From Nitrospira sp. (GTDB lineage Bacteria > Nitrospirota > Nitrospiria > Nitrospirales > Nitrospiraceae), in assembly GCA_029858925.1 (NCBI GenBank), contig JAOUEB010000085.1, forward strand, positions 1-6,340: a stretch of 6,340 bases of DNA. The letters are read 5' to 3'. Every line of letters starts with the position of its first letter. Within the stretch, counting starts at the first letter, position 1. The notes under the pieces are model-generated. The model made no database searches and was not told the DNA's origin. It saw nothing but the letters and a program-made list of their open reading frames with translations. The position numbers and the translations under genes were made by a program. Positions 1 through 5,057 of the stretch are shown here, piece by piece.

Positions 1-111
1 CAGGATGCCGGTTTCGAGTTTTGGATTACGAGCGTCGAATGTTCGGATCATATTTCCGGACTACACGGAACCCGAAACCCGCAACTCCCGTCCCCTGTAC
101 AACGGAAATGA
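1..111 (+). CDS. Possible 3' end of an upstream gene (partial, doubtful)
   Basis: Frame 1 is open from the window edge to a TGA at 109-111, giving 36 residues that end in SPVQRK. This TGA overlaps the likely ATG of the next gene in the arrangement ATGA (108-111), which is typical of translationally coupled genes. Against it, the DNA is rich in GTTTCGAG/TTGGATTACGAG-like phrases, with a roughly inverted CCCGAAACCCGCAAC segment at 71-85. That looks more like low-complexity intergenic sequence than protein. No family is recognisable in the peptide. Only the sequence to the left could decide. Confidence 0.25.
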   Translation, partial: QDAGFEFWITSVECSDHISGLHGTRNPQLPSPVQRK

Positions 112-542
112 GCGACCCATCGACTTCAGACAAGACCAGCCCTACTGAGCCCCCGCTCTGGTCGATGGGGCTGGCGGTCGCCATTATTTTGGGCGCCCCT
201 CTCCTGTTGTACTCGCTTGCCCCAACCGGTCCACTTCGTGAGGGCGACACCATATTTTCAAACGGCCAACAACGCGTGCACCTCACAACCTCTACCACAA
301 GCCCGGGTCTACAGCCGGGAGACACCTGCCTGCTCGACCCGAATAGTCCCTTGATCGTGGTTCACATTCCGGATGGGCAACCTGACAATTCCATCAGGGC
401 CAAGGTGCAGGGCACTCCAGCCACAGAGTGGCCCTTCTGTCCACTGCATGCGGAGGTGCGGATCAAGACGCATCAACTGTTTCAGAAGCCTGCGCTTCTC
501 ACGGAGATACAGGCGATGCTGACCAGATTAGTGGGCCGATAA
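108..542 (+). CDS. Small membrane-anchored protein of unknown function (144 aa)
   Basis: I do not recognise this protein. From the ATG at 108 it has a short Ser/Thr/Pro-rich N-terminus. One hydrophobic segment follows at about residues 18-37 (WSMGLAVAIILGAPLLLYSL), then a soluble domain of about 105 residues. That is the layout of a single-span protein with its C-terminal domain probably outside the cytoplasm. The soluble part repeats a GDT phrase (GDTIF, GDTCLLD) and has two cysteines, C74 and C111, in GDTCLL and PFCPLH, which could form a disulfide. The frame is open back to a TTG at 21. The ATG at 108 is preferred because a weak GGA-type ribosome site precedes it and because it places the hydrophobic segment near the N-terminus. 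It converges on msrA with only 10 bases between the stops. Confidence 0.6.
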   Translation: MSDPSTSDKTSPTEPPLWSMGLAVAIILGAPLLLYSLAPTGPLREGDTIFSNGQQRVHLTTSTTSPGLQPGDTCLLDPNSPLIVVHIPDGQPDNSIRAKVQGTPATEWPFCPLHAEVRIKTHQLFQKPALLTEIQAMLTRLVGR

Positions 543-552
543 GGAAGCGTGG

Positions 553-1128
553 CTAGGTTTTCAGTCGGGAGGCAAACTTCTGTCGAAACTTTGCGACCTT
601 GGGTCCGACCACAAACTGACAGTAGCCCTGGGAAGGATTTCGCGCAAAATACTCTTGATGATAGGCTTCGGCCTCGTACCATTGCGCGGCCGGTACAACT
701 TCGGTGACGATGGGAGCAGGGTACAGCCGTTCCTGCTCAATCCGTTCGATCACCGCTTCGGCTGCTTGGCGCTGAGCAGGCTGGTGATAAAAGATCGCCG
801 AGCGATATTGCGTTCCAATGTCGCCCCCCTGGCGGTTACGGGTGGTCGGATCGTGGATCACGAAGAAGATTTCAAGCAGTTCGCTGTACGAGATAACTCG
901 CGGATAGAAGGTGACTCGAACCGCTTCGGCATGGCCGGTATGGCCGCCACAAACCGCTTCGTACGAAGGGCTATCGACGGTGCCGCCCATATACCCCGAC
1001 TCGACGGATTCAACGCCCCGAACCTGGTCGTAGACTGCCTCAAGACACCAGAAGCAGCCGCCTGCAAGAGTGGCGACCTCCTGTTCGAGTTGCGCCGATG
1101 GTGTCACGCTTCTCCTCAAGCTATTCAC
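553..1128 (-). CDS. msrA: Peptide methionine sulfoxide reductase MsrA
   Basis: MsrA reduces the S-epimer of methionine sulfoxide, free or in proteins, and so repairs oxidative damage. The family signature GCFWC is at residues 24-28, with C25 as the expected catalytic cysteine. Other conserved blocks follow: SGYMGG (44-49), GHAEAV (65-70), HDPTTRNRQGGDIGTQYRS (92-110) and AYHQEYF (155-161). A single late cysteine, C170 in GYCQFVVGPKVAKFR, sits where many MsrA proteins carry the resolving cysteine. The 191 residues match a stand-alone MsrA. There is no fused MsrB and no signal peptide, so it is probably cytoplasmic. The frame begins with GTG at 1128, which has an AGGA-like site upstream. A second GTG at 1107 follows GAGGAG very closely and is an alternative start. 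It lies 20 bases downstream of the acidic microprotein gene and is probably transcribed with it. Confidence 0.95.
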   Translation of the reverse strand: MNSLRRSVTPSAQLEQEVATLAGGCFWCLEAVYDQVRGVESVESGYMGGTVDSPSYEAVCGGHTGHAEAVRVTFYPRVISYSELLEIFFVIHDPTTRNRQGGDIGTQYRSAIFYHQPAQRQAAEAVIERIEQERLYPAPIVTEVVPAAQWYEAEAYHQEYFARNPSQGYCQFVVGPKVAKFRQKFASRLKT

Positions 1129-1148
1129 GCCCTATCCTGGACGATGAA

Positions 1149-1310
1149 TTACTCTTCCTCGTCTTCCTCGATATCCTCGATCCCCTCATAACTCATTTCC
1201 GGGAAGGAAGCCGATGCCTTTTCACAGGCTGTTTCAACCATTTCTTCGGCGTCTTCAGCGGAATCAGCATCGACCAAAAACTTCACTGTGATTGCATACC
1301 GTTGTTCCAC
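1149..1310 (-). CDS. Acidic microprotein (53 aa), unknown function
   Basis: This is a short gene with a GTG start at 1308-1310 and a TAA stop at 1149-1151. The start is preceded by AAAGGAG with a five-base spacer, a strong ribosome site. The protein begins MEQRYAITVKFLVDADSAED, continues through a helical-looking stretch with a single cysteine (C29), and ends in a very acidic tail (residues 42-53, IEDIEEDEEE). The alternating hydrophobic start (YAITVKFLV) followed by a helix is the look of a small alpha/beta fold. I know of no named family. It lies 20 bases upstream of msrA on the same strand, so co-expression is likely. An acidic tail could mediate binding to a basic partner, but that is only a guess. 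It is too short for common length cut-offs and easily missed. Confidence 0.7.
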   Translation of the reverse strand: MEQRYAITVKFLVDADSAEDAEEMVETACEKASASFPEMSYEGIEDIEEDEEE

Positions 1311-1569
1311 CCCGGCTCCTTTCTCTACCTGCCTGCCAGAAATTGCTCAGGCAAACATTCCGAGCGTTGTCATAAAATCCCATTGCGAAAAAAGACACCC
1401 TTGCCGATGCTCTGTCGCGAAAGGCCGTACTTTCTGACAGATACAGCCGCCGTGTCAACTATGCTGAACCTGGGTTGTCTCAAGGGGAAATTGAAGCTGC
1501 GTGAATCCCATTGACTGGGTTCAACAGAAAAGACAGGGATCTTGGGGGCCTACGGAAGACAACGGACCA

Positions 1570-1965
1570 TCACTCCTCGCTCTCAATCTCCTTGAGGACG
1601 GCCTCAAGCTTTGACACCTCTTCCGGGGAAATGCGCGTAAAGGCGAGTCCAAACGTATTGCCTTCAACCCAGCGGACCGTCGCTTCGTCGATCCGTAGCG
1701 GCCAATCCAACCCCGGTACGTGGAGCCGGCATTCGAATGTCGCCCCTTGCACAACCTTCATGTCGCTCTCGATCTTGCACCCACCCGATGACATATCGAG
1801 CGTCCGACCCCGGCCTTCTCTGTTCTGTCCTGAAAAGCTGCTGCGGAATTGGGTCGTGAACCGTGGCTGAACACGCTGCTCGTGGAACGAAGACTTGGGA
1901 GGATCCTGCTGTGCAGCGTCTGATGAAACGGCGGAGCTGCTGTTTTTCAAGGGTTGCGACGACAT
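1570..1965 (-). CDS. PilZ-domain protein (probable c-di-GMP receptor, 131 aa)
   Basis: PilZ domains bind the second messenger cyclic di-GMP and relay it to motility, adhesion or secretion machinery. Both binding signatures are present: RxxxR as RVQPR (residues 31-35) and DxSxxG as DMSSGG (57-62). Beta strands typical of the barrel follow (GCKIES, ATFECRLHVPG, ATVRWVEGNTFGLAFTRI), then a short C-terminal acidic helix (SPEEVSKLEAVLKEIESEE). The first 30 residues are polar, Ser/Gln-rich and probably disordered. The start at 1965 (MSSQPLKNSS) is chosen because GGAG lies six bases upstream, although the frame is open further. No output domain is attached, so it is a stand-alone adaptor whose partner cannot be read from the neighbours. 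It follows pal by 113 bases, separated by a strong hairpin. Confidence 0.88.
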   Translation of the reverse strand: MSSQPLKNSSSAVSSDAAQQDPPKSSFHEQRVQPRFTTQFRSSFSGQNREGRGRTLDMSSGGCKIESDMKVVQGATFECRLHVPGLDWPLRIDEATVRWVEGNTFGLAFTRISPEEVSKLEAVLKEIESEE

Positions 1966-2003
1966 CCTTCTCTCCAATTTCTGATTGAGCGATCGAACCG
2001 GAG

Positions 2004-2044
2004 CGGCAGACTTCCCCGGTATTCTCAGCGGAAGAAGTCTGCCG
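2004..2044 (-). terminator. Intergenic hairpin between pal and the PilZ gene
   Basis: A perfect 11-base inverted repeat, CGGCAGACTTC (2004-2014) and GAAGTCTGCCG (2034-2044), is separated by 19 bases. Inside it CCG (2016-2018) can pair with CGG (2029-2031) after a small bulge, which lengthens the stem. In the minus-strand transcript it lies about 35 bases after the pal stop and about 40 bases before the PilZ start codon. No run of U follows on that strand, so it is not a classical intrinsic terminator. It could instead be a processing or stability element, or a Rho-assisted or leaky terminator. Confidence 0.5.
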
Positions 2045-2078
2045 AAAGAATCGCGGAAACCGTCACGTGCCTCTGCGC

Positions 2079-2696
2079 TTATTTTCTTATATTGAGCAGC
2101 ATGTGTCCGCGACGGTTCTGTTGGTAGCACGACTCATCGTGATCGGAGCAGAAGGGCCGTTCCTTGCCGAAGGACACGATGGCCACCTGTTTTTCGCTTA
2201 CCCCGGACTCAATAAGATAACTACGCGCGGCCTTCGCCCGCTTGTCCCCAAGAACCAAGTTATAGTCGCTGGTGCCTCGCTCGTCACAGTGCCCTTCGAC
2301 CCTCAAAATCGCTCCCGGATGTTCCTTGAGGTAGACCGCATCATGATTGAGCGCCTCCAGGGCGTTACCCGCCACGGTCCATTGATCATATCCAAAGAAC
2401 ACATCCTGAAGGCCTGCCTCCATGGCGGCTTTTTCCGCAGCCTTCTCTTCCTTCGTGAGTTCGACGCGCCGTTGCGCATTTCGATTCATCGACGCGGAAA
2501 ATCCCTCTTGCCCCAGACGTTCTTCCGATGGATTCTTGGAGAAGCCGCTCAACTCTCCGCTTGAACCTCCACCCGAAATTTTCGGGATATCACCGTCACC
2601 GTCCGACTGGAGCCATTTCGTCCCGCAGCCTTGGCTGGACAGGAGAATCATCCCCATGATGACGGCGGCCCCTGATTTTGCAATCATTCTCTTCAT
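2079..2696 (-). CDS. pal: Peptidoglycan-associated lipoprotein Pal (OmpA C-terminal domain)
   Basis: Pal is an outer-membrane lipoprotein. It binds the diaminopimelate peptide of peptidoglycan and, with Tol proteins, holds the envelope together during division. The start at 2696 (MKRMIAKSG) has AGGAG about eight bases upstream. A lipoprotein signal ends in LLSSQGC, with C24 as the expected lipidated residue. Residues 25-75 are a Gly/Ser-rich linker, and 76-95 an Ala/Glu/Lys-rich helix. The OmpA-like domain covers about 97-205, with DVFFGYD (98-104), the Pal hallmark VEGHCDERGTSDYNLVLGDK (133-152), AKAARSYL and the C-terminal NRRGHMLLNIRK. The Asp and Arg of DERGT and NRR are the family's peptidoglycan-contact positions. 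A pair of cysteines, C183 and C190, sits in the last loop. The length of 205 aa is usual. No tol gene is adjacent on either side in this window. Confidence 0.93.
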   Translation of the reverse strand: MKRMIAKSGAAVIMGMILLSSQGCGTKWLQSDGDGDIPKISGGGSSGELSGFSKNPSEERLGQEGFSASMNRNAQRRVELTKEEKAAEKAAMEAGLQDVFFGYDQWTVAGNALEALNHDAVYLKEHPGAILRVEGHCDERGTSDYNLVLGDKRAKAARSYLIESGVSEKQVAIVSFGKERPFCSDHDESCYQQNRRGHMLLNIRK

Positions 2697-3117
2697 AACA
2701 TCTCTCCTCTGAATGAAGTTGTGCAACCATCCTTTCAATATGCCTCATGAGCCCACGACCTCCATGACCGGCACTTCACGCGCCCCCAGAGGACACAGCA
2801 AATATAGCACCGATGCCAGCATTCGTCTGATTTGCAGGAGCATCTGCGCGAGGGCCTGATAGCCGCTCAGTTTCAATAGTTTACGAAACAGGCAGAGAAC
2901 CGATGGCCTCGATTCTATCGCGTCACTCCCGCACGTCTAACGATAATGAAGAGTATTTAGGCCACGGAGAACTGAGATAAGTGCCGCCCAAATGATTTTG
3001 AGATGAATGCCAAGGAGAACCAACAGGACAGGGAGAGCTGAGGAGAAAACGAACGCCTACCCGCTCACGGCAATGGCTACATCAAGGCGCCGGGAAACTC
3101 ATCACAGACAACTCTCA
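2697..3117. other. Intergenic stretch upstream of pal
   Basis: These 421 bases separate the microprotein pair from pal. I see no convincing gene. A minus-strand open frame ending at 2745 (ATG at 2843, 32 codons, hydrophobic start) lacks a ribosome site. The stretch probably carries the pal leader and promoter. The best -10-like element is at 2801-2809. Confidence 0.5.
2801..2809 (-). promoter_or_regulatory. Candidate extended -10 element for pal
   Basis: On the minus strand this reads TGCTATATT, a near-ideal extended -10 (TGnTATAAT-like) about 105 bases before the pal ATG. That would give a leader of roughly 95-100 bases. The matching -35 position (CAGACG) is poor, so the call rests on the extended -10 alone. 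Confidence 0.3.
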
Positions 3118-3261
3118 TCAACTGGCGGATCGCCTCCGGTCAGACCAACGAACCGGTTGCAAGACCGTCCCCAATGTCGCAATCGCGCAAATGAACAGCA
3201 ACATCGCCAGAACGACCACCAAGAAGAATCCTGCCTTCACGTCGTACATGATGGGGATCAT
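3118..3261 (-). CDS. Single-span membrane microprotein (47 aa)
   Basis: This is a short gene with an ATG at 3259-3261, preceded by the strong purine-rich site GAGGAGGGAG, and a TGA at 3118-3120. The protein starts MIPIMYDVKAG and then has one long hydrophobic segment (about residues 11-33: FFLVVVLAMLLFICAIATLG and on). It finishes with a basic tail containing DRRRSAS. The basic residues after the segment suggest the C-terminus faces the cytoplasm, which is inference from the positive-inside rule. I recognise no family. It follows the zinc-ribbon gene by 24 bases on the same strand, so the two are probably one transcript. Other frames here are longer, but they lack ribosome sites and look like shadows. 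Confidence 0.62.
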   Translation of the reverse strand: MIPIMYDVKAGFFLVVVLAMLLFICAIATLGTVLQPVRWSDRRRSAS

Positions 3262-3285
3262 GATGGCTCCCTCCTCTTGTTCGAT

Positions 3286-3423
3286 TCAACCGCTCCTCCA
3301 TCCACACTCGCACATCCATGGGTGCATCGGATCTGCCTTTTGAAGCGCTCTTCCGCAAGAGGGACATTGCCGCGTCCAAACACATCGAACCTTTTCGTCA
3401 AACCAGACTGTTATTGACTTCAT
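3286..3423 (-). CDS. Zinc-ribbon microprotein (45 aa)
   Basis: The start at 3423 (MKSITVWFDEKVRC) has AGAGGA six bases upstream. The frame extends 22 codons further, but that extension is Arg-rich and unlikely to be translated. The protein carries two cysteine knuckles, CPSCG (C20, C23) and CECGW (C38, C40), separated by 14 residues. This is the pattern of a small zinc ribbon, although the second knuckle has one residue between its cysteines instead of two. A further cysteine is at position 14. Such ribbons bind nucleic acid or act as protein-interaction modules; the target cannot be told here. It is the first gene of a two-gene unit with the membrane microprotein, 24 bases apart. Confidence 0.65.
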   Translation of the reverse strand: MKSITVWFDEKVRCVWTRQCPSCGRALQKADPMHPWMCECGWRSG

Positions 3424-3634
3424 CTGGATCCTCTGTCGGCGGATAACCCTCACCACATACCGCCTTCCTCTCTGAGCATACACCATCAACTGACCTGATG
3501 CTTCAACAGAGACCTATGGAACTTTGGTGGGAGGCAGGACTGGATAATGGAACGCGTATGGCACCTAGAGCCCGAACACATCACAACTTATTGATGTCAC
3601 TAACATTGTTCAGATGAATGGCTGATGGCTAGAC

Positions 3635-3683
3635 TGGTGCGCCCGGCAGGAATTGAACCTGGGACCTACGGGTTCGAAGGCCG
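3635..3683 (-). other. Partial tRNA-Arg(UCG)-like sequence, candidate attachment-site remnant
   Basis: Read on the minus strand, this is the 3' part of a tRNA. It has the 5' anticodon stem (CGGC), an anticodon loop CTTCGAA (anticodon UCG, arginine), variable bases GTAGGTC, a T-loop TTCAATT inside CCAGG/CCTGC, an acceptor strand CGGGCGC, discriminator A and CCA. No D-arm or 5' acceptor strand (GCGCCCG expected) lies upstream, so it cannot be a working tRNA. Mismatches in the anticodon stem (C31-C39) and T-stem (C49-C65) show decay. Integrating elements that insert into a tRNA gene leave exactly this kind of 3' copy at their distal end. Its orientation puts the element at coordinates above 3683, with the intact tRNA gene outside the window. 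Confidence 0.7.
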
Positions 3684-3803
3684 AATAAGGGATTTTTCAC
3701 TACGCTCTGTCTGGTCATGGGTTTCCCGCTTTTTCGTGGTATATCAAGCCGTTGGGCACAGTTGGTTGGATCGAGTCTTCTCCACCTGGAACCGGCTTTT
3801 TCA

Positions 3804-3829
3804 GTGCTTTTTAGCACAAAATTAGCACA
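3804..3829. repeat. TTAGCACA direct repeats with overlapping hairpin
   Basis: TTAGCACA occurs at 3811-3818 and 3822-3829, an 11-base period, so both copies lie on the same face of the helix. GTGCT (3804-3808) pairs with AGCAC (3813-3817) across TTTT, giving a small hairpin that includes the first copy. Paired sites one turn apart suit a DNA-binding protein. They lie about 130 bases inside the tRNA fragment, where recombinase arm sites would be expected. That link is inference. Confidence 0.45.
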
Positions 3830-3997
3830 GGCCAAACAGAAGATGACCCGCGGAATGTCAACCCACAGGCGCAATCGGTATCGTGCCTTGAATTCAACGC
3901 GATTTTCGCACAGAAATGCGACCTTCCAATTTCTGGCCTGGAGGTCACCTCCGAATCGTCAGACATTACCGCCCTTCCCCAGCAGGCACCTCCGTTT

Positions 3998-4009
3998 TGT
4001 GCTAGCACA
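3998..4009. repeat. Perfect 12-base palindrome TGTGCTAGCACA
   Basis: The sequence is its own reverse complement. Each half contains the TAGCACA/TGTGCTA word that also makes up the repeats at 3811-3829, about 170 bases away. Sharing the same word suggests one binding protein for both places. No gene start adjoins it. Confidence 0.45.
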
Positions 4010-4487
4010 CACATTGGTTCCGCACCGCTCACCGAACAACGGATGGGGCAGCTCTTAAAAGCCACACTATACAGCCGATAAGGCTCCCCGTATTACTCAT
4101 GGTCTGCCAAGGAGGATGAGGGCAGGACCCGCAGTTCACCGGAATGCGAGACGCGTCTGGACGAAAGACAGCAACTGAGGGAAATTGGGAGCGAAGACCA
4201 AAGCAATTCGGACAGCCGGGAAAGAAACTCAGGTTACGAGAACGCGCTGAGGCGGGATTCGTCAGGGTATCAGTCGGCGAATTGGTGTTGAAACCCTTGC
4301 TCTCCATCCAGCCTGGACACCAGCGTCTCGACGGTCGTTCTGTTGTGAACAGTTCGAGTCCGACGTGATCCCACAACGCATCGCCGACACACCGCCGATA
4401 CACGAAAGTGGTATTTTTCTGCTTCCCTAAACCAATACTCTAGAACACCCATACTTCTTGACGGAGCCTTCGAGATGGCGCCTTCTC

Positions 4488-5046
4488 TGATTGTCCCCCA
4501 TTGACACACAAGCTACGCACGAATAAGTGCCAGGATAGTGTCAGCAAGGCAGATCCAGGAAGAATCCTTCAGAGTCATGTTCGCCCTCAGCACCTCGCCT
4601 TAAGAAAGTCGAGATAGCAAGGCCTGACCCGAGAGACTGACAGAGCACAGTGGGCGTAGCTGCCTGCGCGCCAGCTGTTCCGGTCTGCTGACGTCGCGCC
4701 TCGATGGTGTGCAAGGCCCTTTTGAAACAATCCACCTCCAGGCCTTTCTCGGCCAGCACCCGCTTCAGCTGACTGAGCTCTTTCCGAAGCGTAGCTTCCC
4801 GCGCATTCGCGGGCGGACCTCCCTCACTCGATGTCGGCTCAAGCTTCTCACGCCATGTGTACAACAGGCGCCGACTGATCCCGAGTTCTTTCGCCAGGGC
4901 CACGATGTTCTCACACTATTCAGCCGATCGACGGCCATCTGCCGAAAGGCCTGCGGAAACTTCCCCACCCGTTTCTTGGCCACCTGCGTCCCTCCTTGTG
5001 TGCAAGTGGGCCAATTCGCCGTGTCTCATTCTAGGGGGTCAGTCCA
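4488..5046 (-). mobile_element. IS3-family insertion sequence remnant
   Basis: The right boundary is set by the minus-strand terminal sequence TGGACTGACCCCCTAGAATG, starting at 5046 and followed by AGACAC. The left end is set by plus-strand TGATTGTCCCCCATTGACAC, starting at 4488 and followed by AC. The two ends form an imperfect inverted repeat (TG...CCCCC...TGA.ACAC). An orfA-type transposase gene begins 63 bases inside the right end. At about 560 bases the copy is well under half of a normal IS3 element (about 1.2-1.5 kb), and the catalytic orfB (DDE) is essentially missing. I see no matching target duplication: CTC before 4488 against CCA after 5046. It is therefore an old, internally deleted, immobile copy. 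The left end is the less certain boundary. Confidence 0.65.
4541..4983 (-). pseudogene. IS3-family OrfA transposase, frameshifted
   Basis: OrfA of IS3 elements is the helix-turn-helix DNA-binding part of the transposase. The GTG start at 4983 has a strong AAGGAGG seven bases upstream, and the protein begins MAKKRVGKFPQAFRQMAVDR. Near 4911-4916 one base has been lost: AATAGTGTGAG where AATAGTTGTGAG would read NSCEN. Translation therefore leaves the frame after LNS. The next frame resumes with NIVALAKELGISRRLLYTWR, a helix-turn-helix. It continues with a Leu/Lys/Glu coiled coil (TLRKELSQLKRVLAEKGLEV) and ALHTIEARRQQ, the usual end of OrfA. After that the frame runs into unrelated residues to 4541. 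A short alternative frame reads LCSVSLSG, faintly like the start of OrfB. The gene cannot make a working protein without frameshifting. Confidence 0.8.
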
Positions 5047-5057
5047 CCATGCAGCGC

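Larger units (their letters stand above)
3684..4487. other. Gene-poor stretch, probably eroded element DNA
   Basis: About 800 bases between the tRNA fragment and the IS remnant hold no gene I can support. Open frames of 66-124 codons occur on both strands (for example minus 4029-4403 and plus 4144-4368). They overlap one another, lack good ribosome sites and show no known motif. The stretch does contain the TTAGCACA repeats near 3804-3829 and the palindrome at 3998-4009. No integrase fragment is recognisable. Confidence 0.5.

Noticed and set aside
655..1191. 178-codon plus-strand open frame
   Set aside because: It is antisense to msrA and has no motif; msrA is certain.
1453..1458. TTGACA (minus strand) as a -35 box for the acidic microprotein and msrA
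   Set aside because: There is no acceptable -10 hexamer at 16-18 bases and it lies over 140 bases from the start codon.
2067..2564. 165-codon plus-strand open frame
   Set aside because: It is antisense to pal, whose OmpA-domain motifs are unmistakable.
2745..2843. 32-codon minus-strand frame (MLLQIRRMLASVLYLL...) upstream of pal
   Set aside because: It has a hydrophobic start but no ribosome site, and it overlaps the best promoter candidate. Chance is as likely.
3007..3417. 136-codon plus-strand open frame
   Set aside because: It lies opposite the two microprotein genes, is full of Arg, His, Gln and Pro without structure, and has no ribosome site. It is the reverse shadow of the minus-strand genes.
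3629..3874. 81-codon minus-strand frame ending in VQFLPGAPV
   Set aside because: The C-terminal part is a translation of the tRNA fragment, a common false gene call, and the rest has no motif or ribosome site.
4029..4403. 124-codon minus-strand frame and the opposing 74-codon plus frame at 4144-4368
   Set aside because: They overlap on opposite strands, with no recognisable domain, no clear ribosome site and unusual composition. Neither can be supported.
4066..4487. Possible CRISPR array or structured RNA in the gene-poor stretch
   Set aside because: I see no regularly spaced repeats and no long stable stem.
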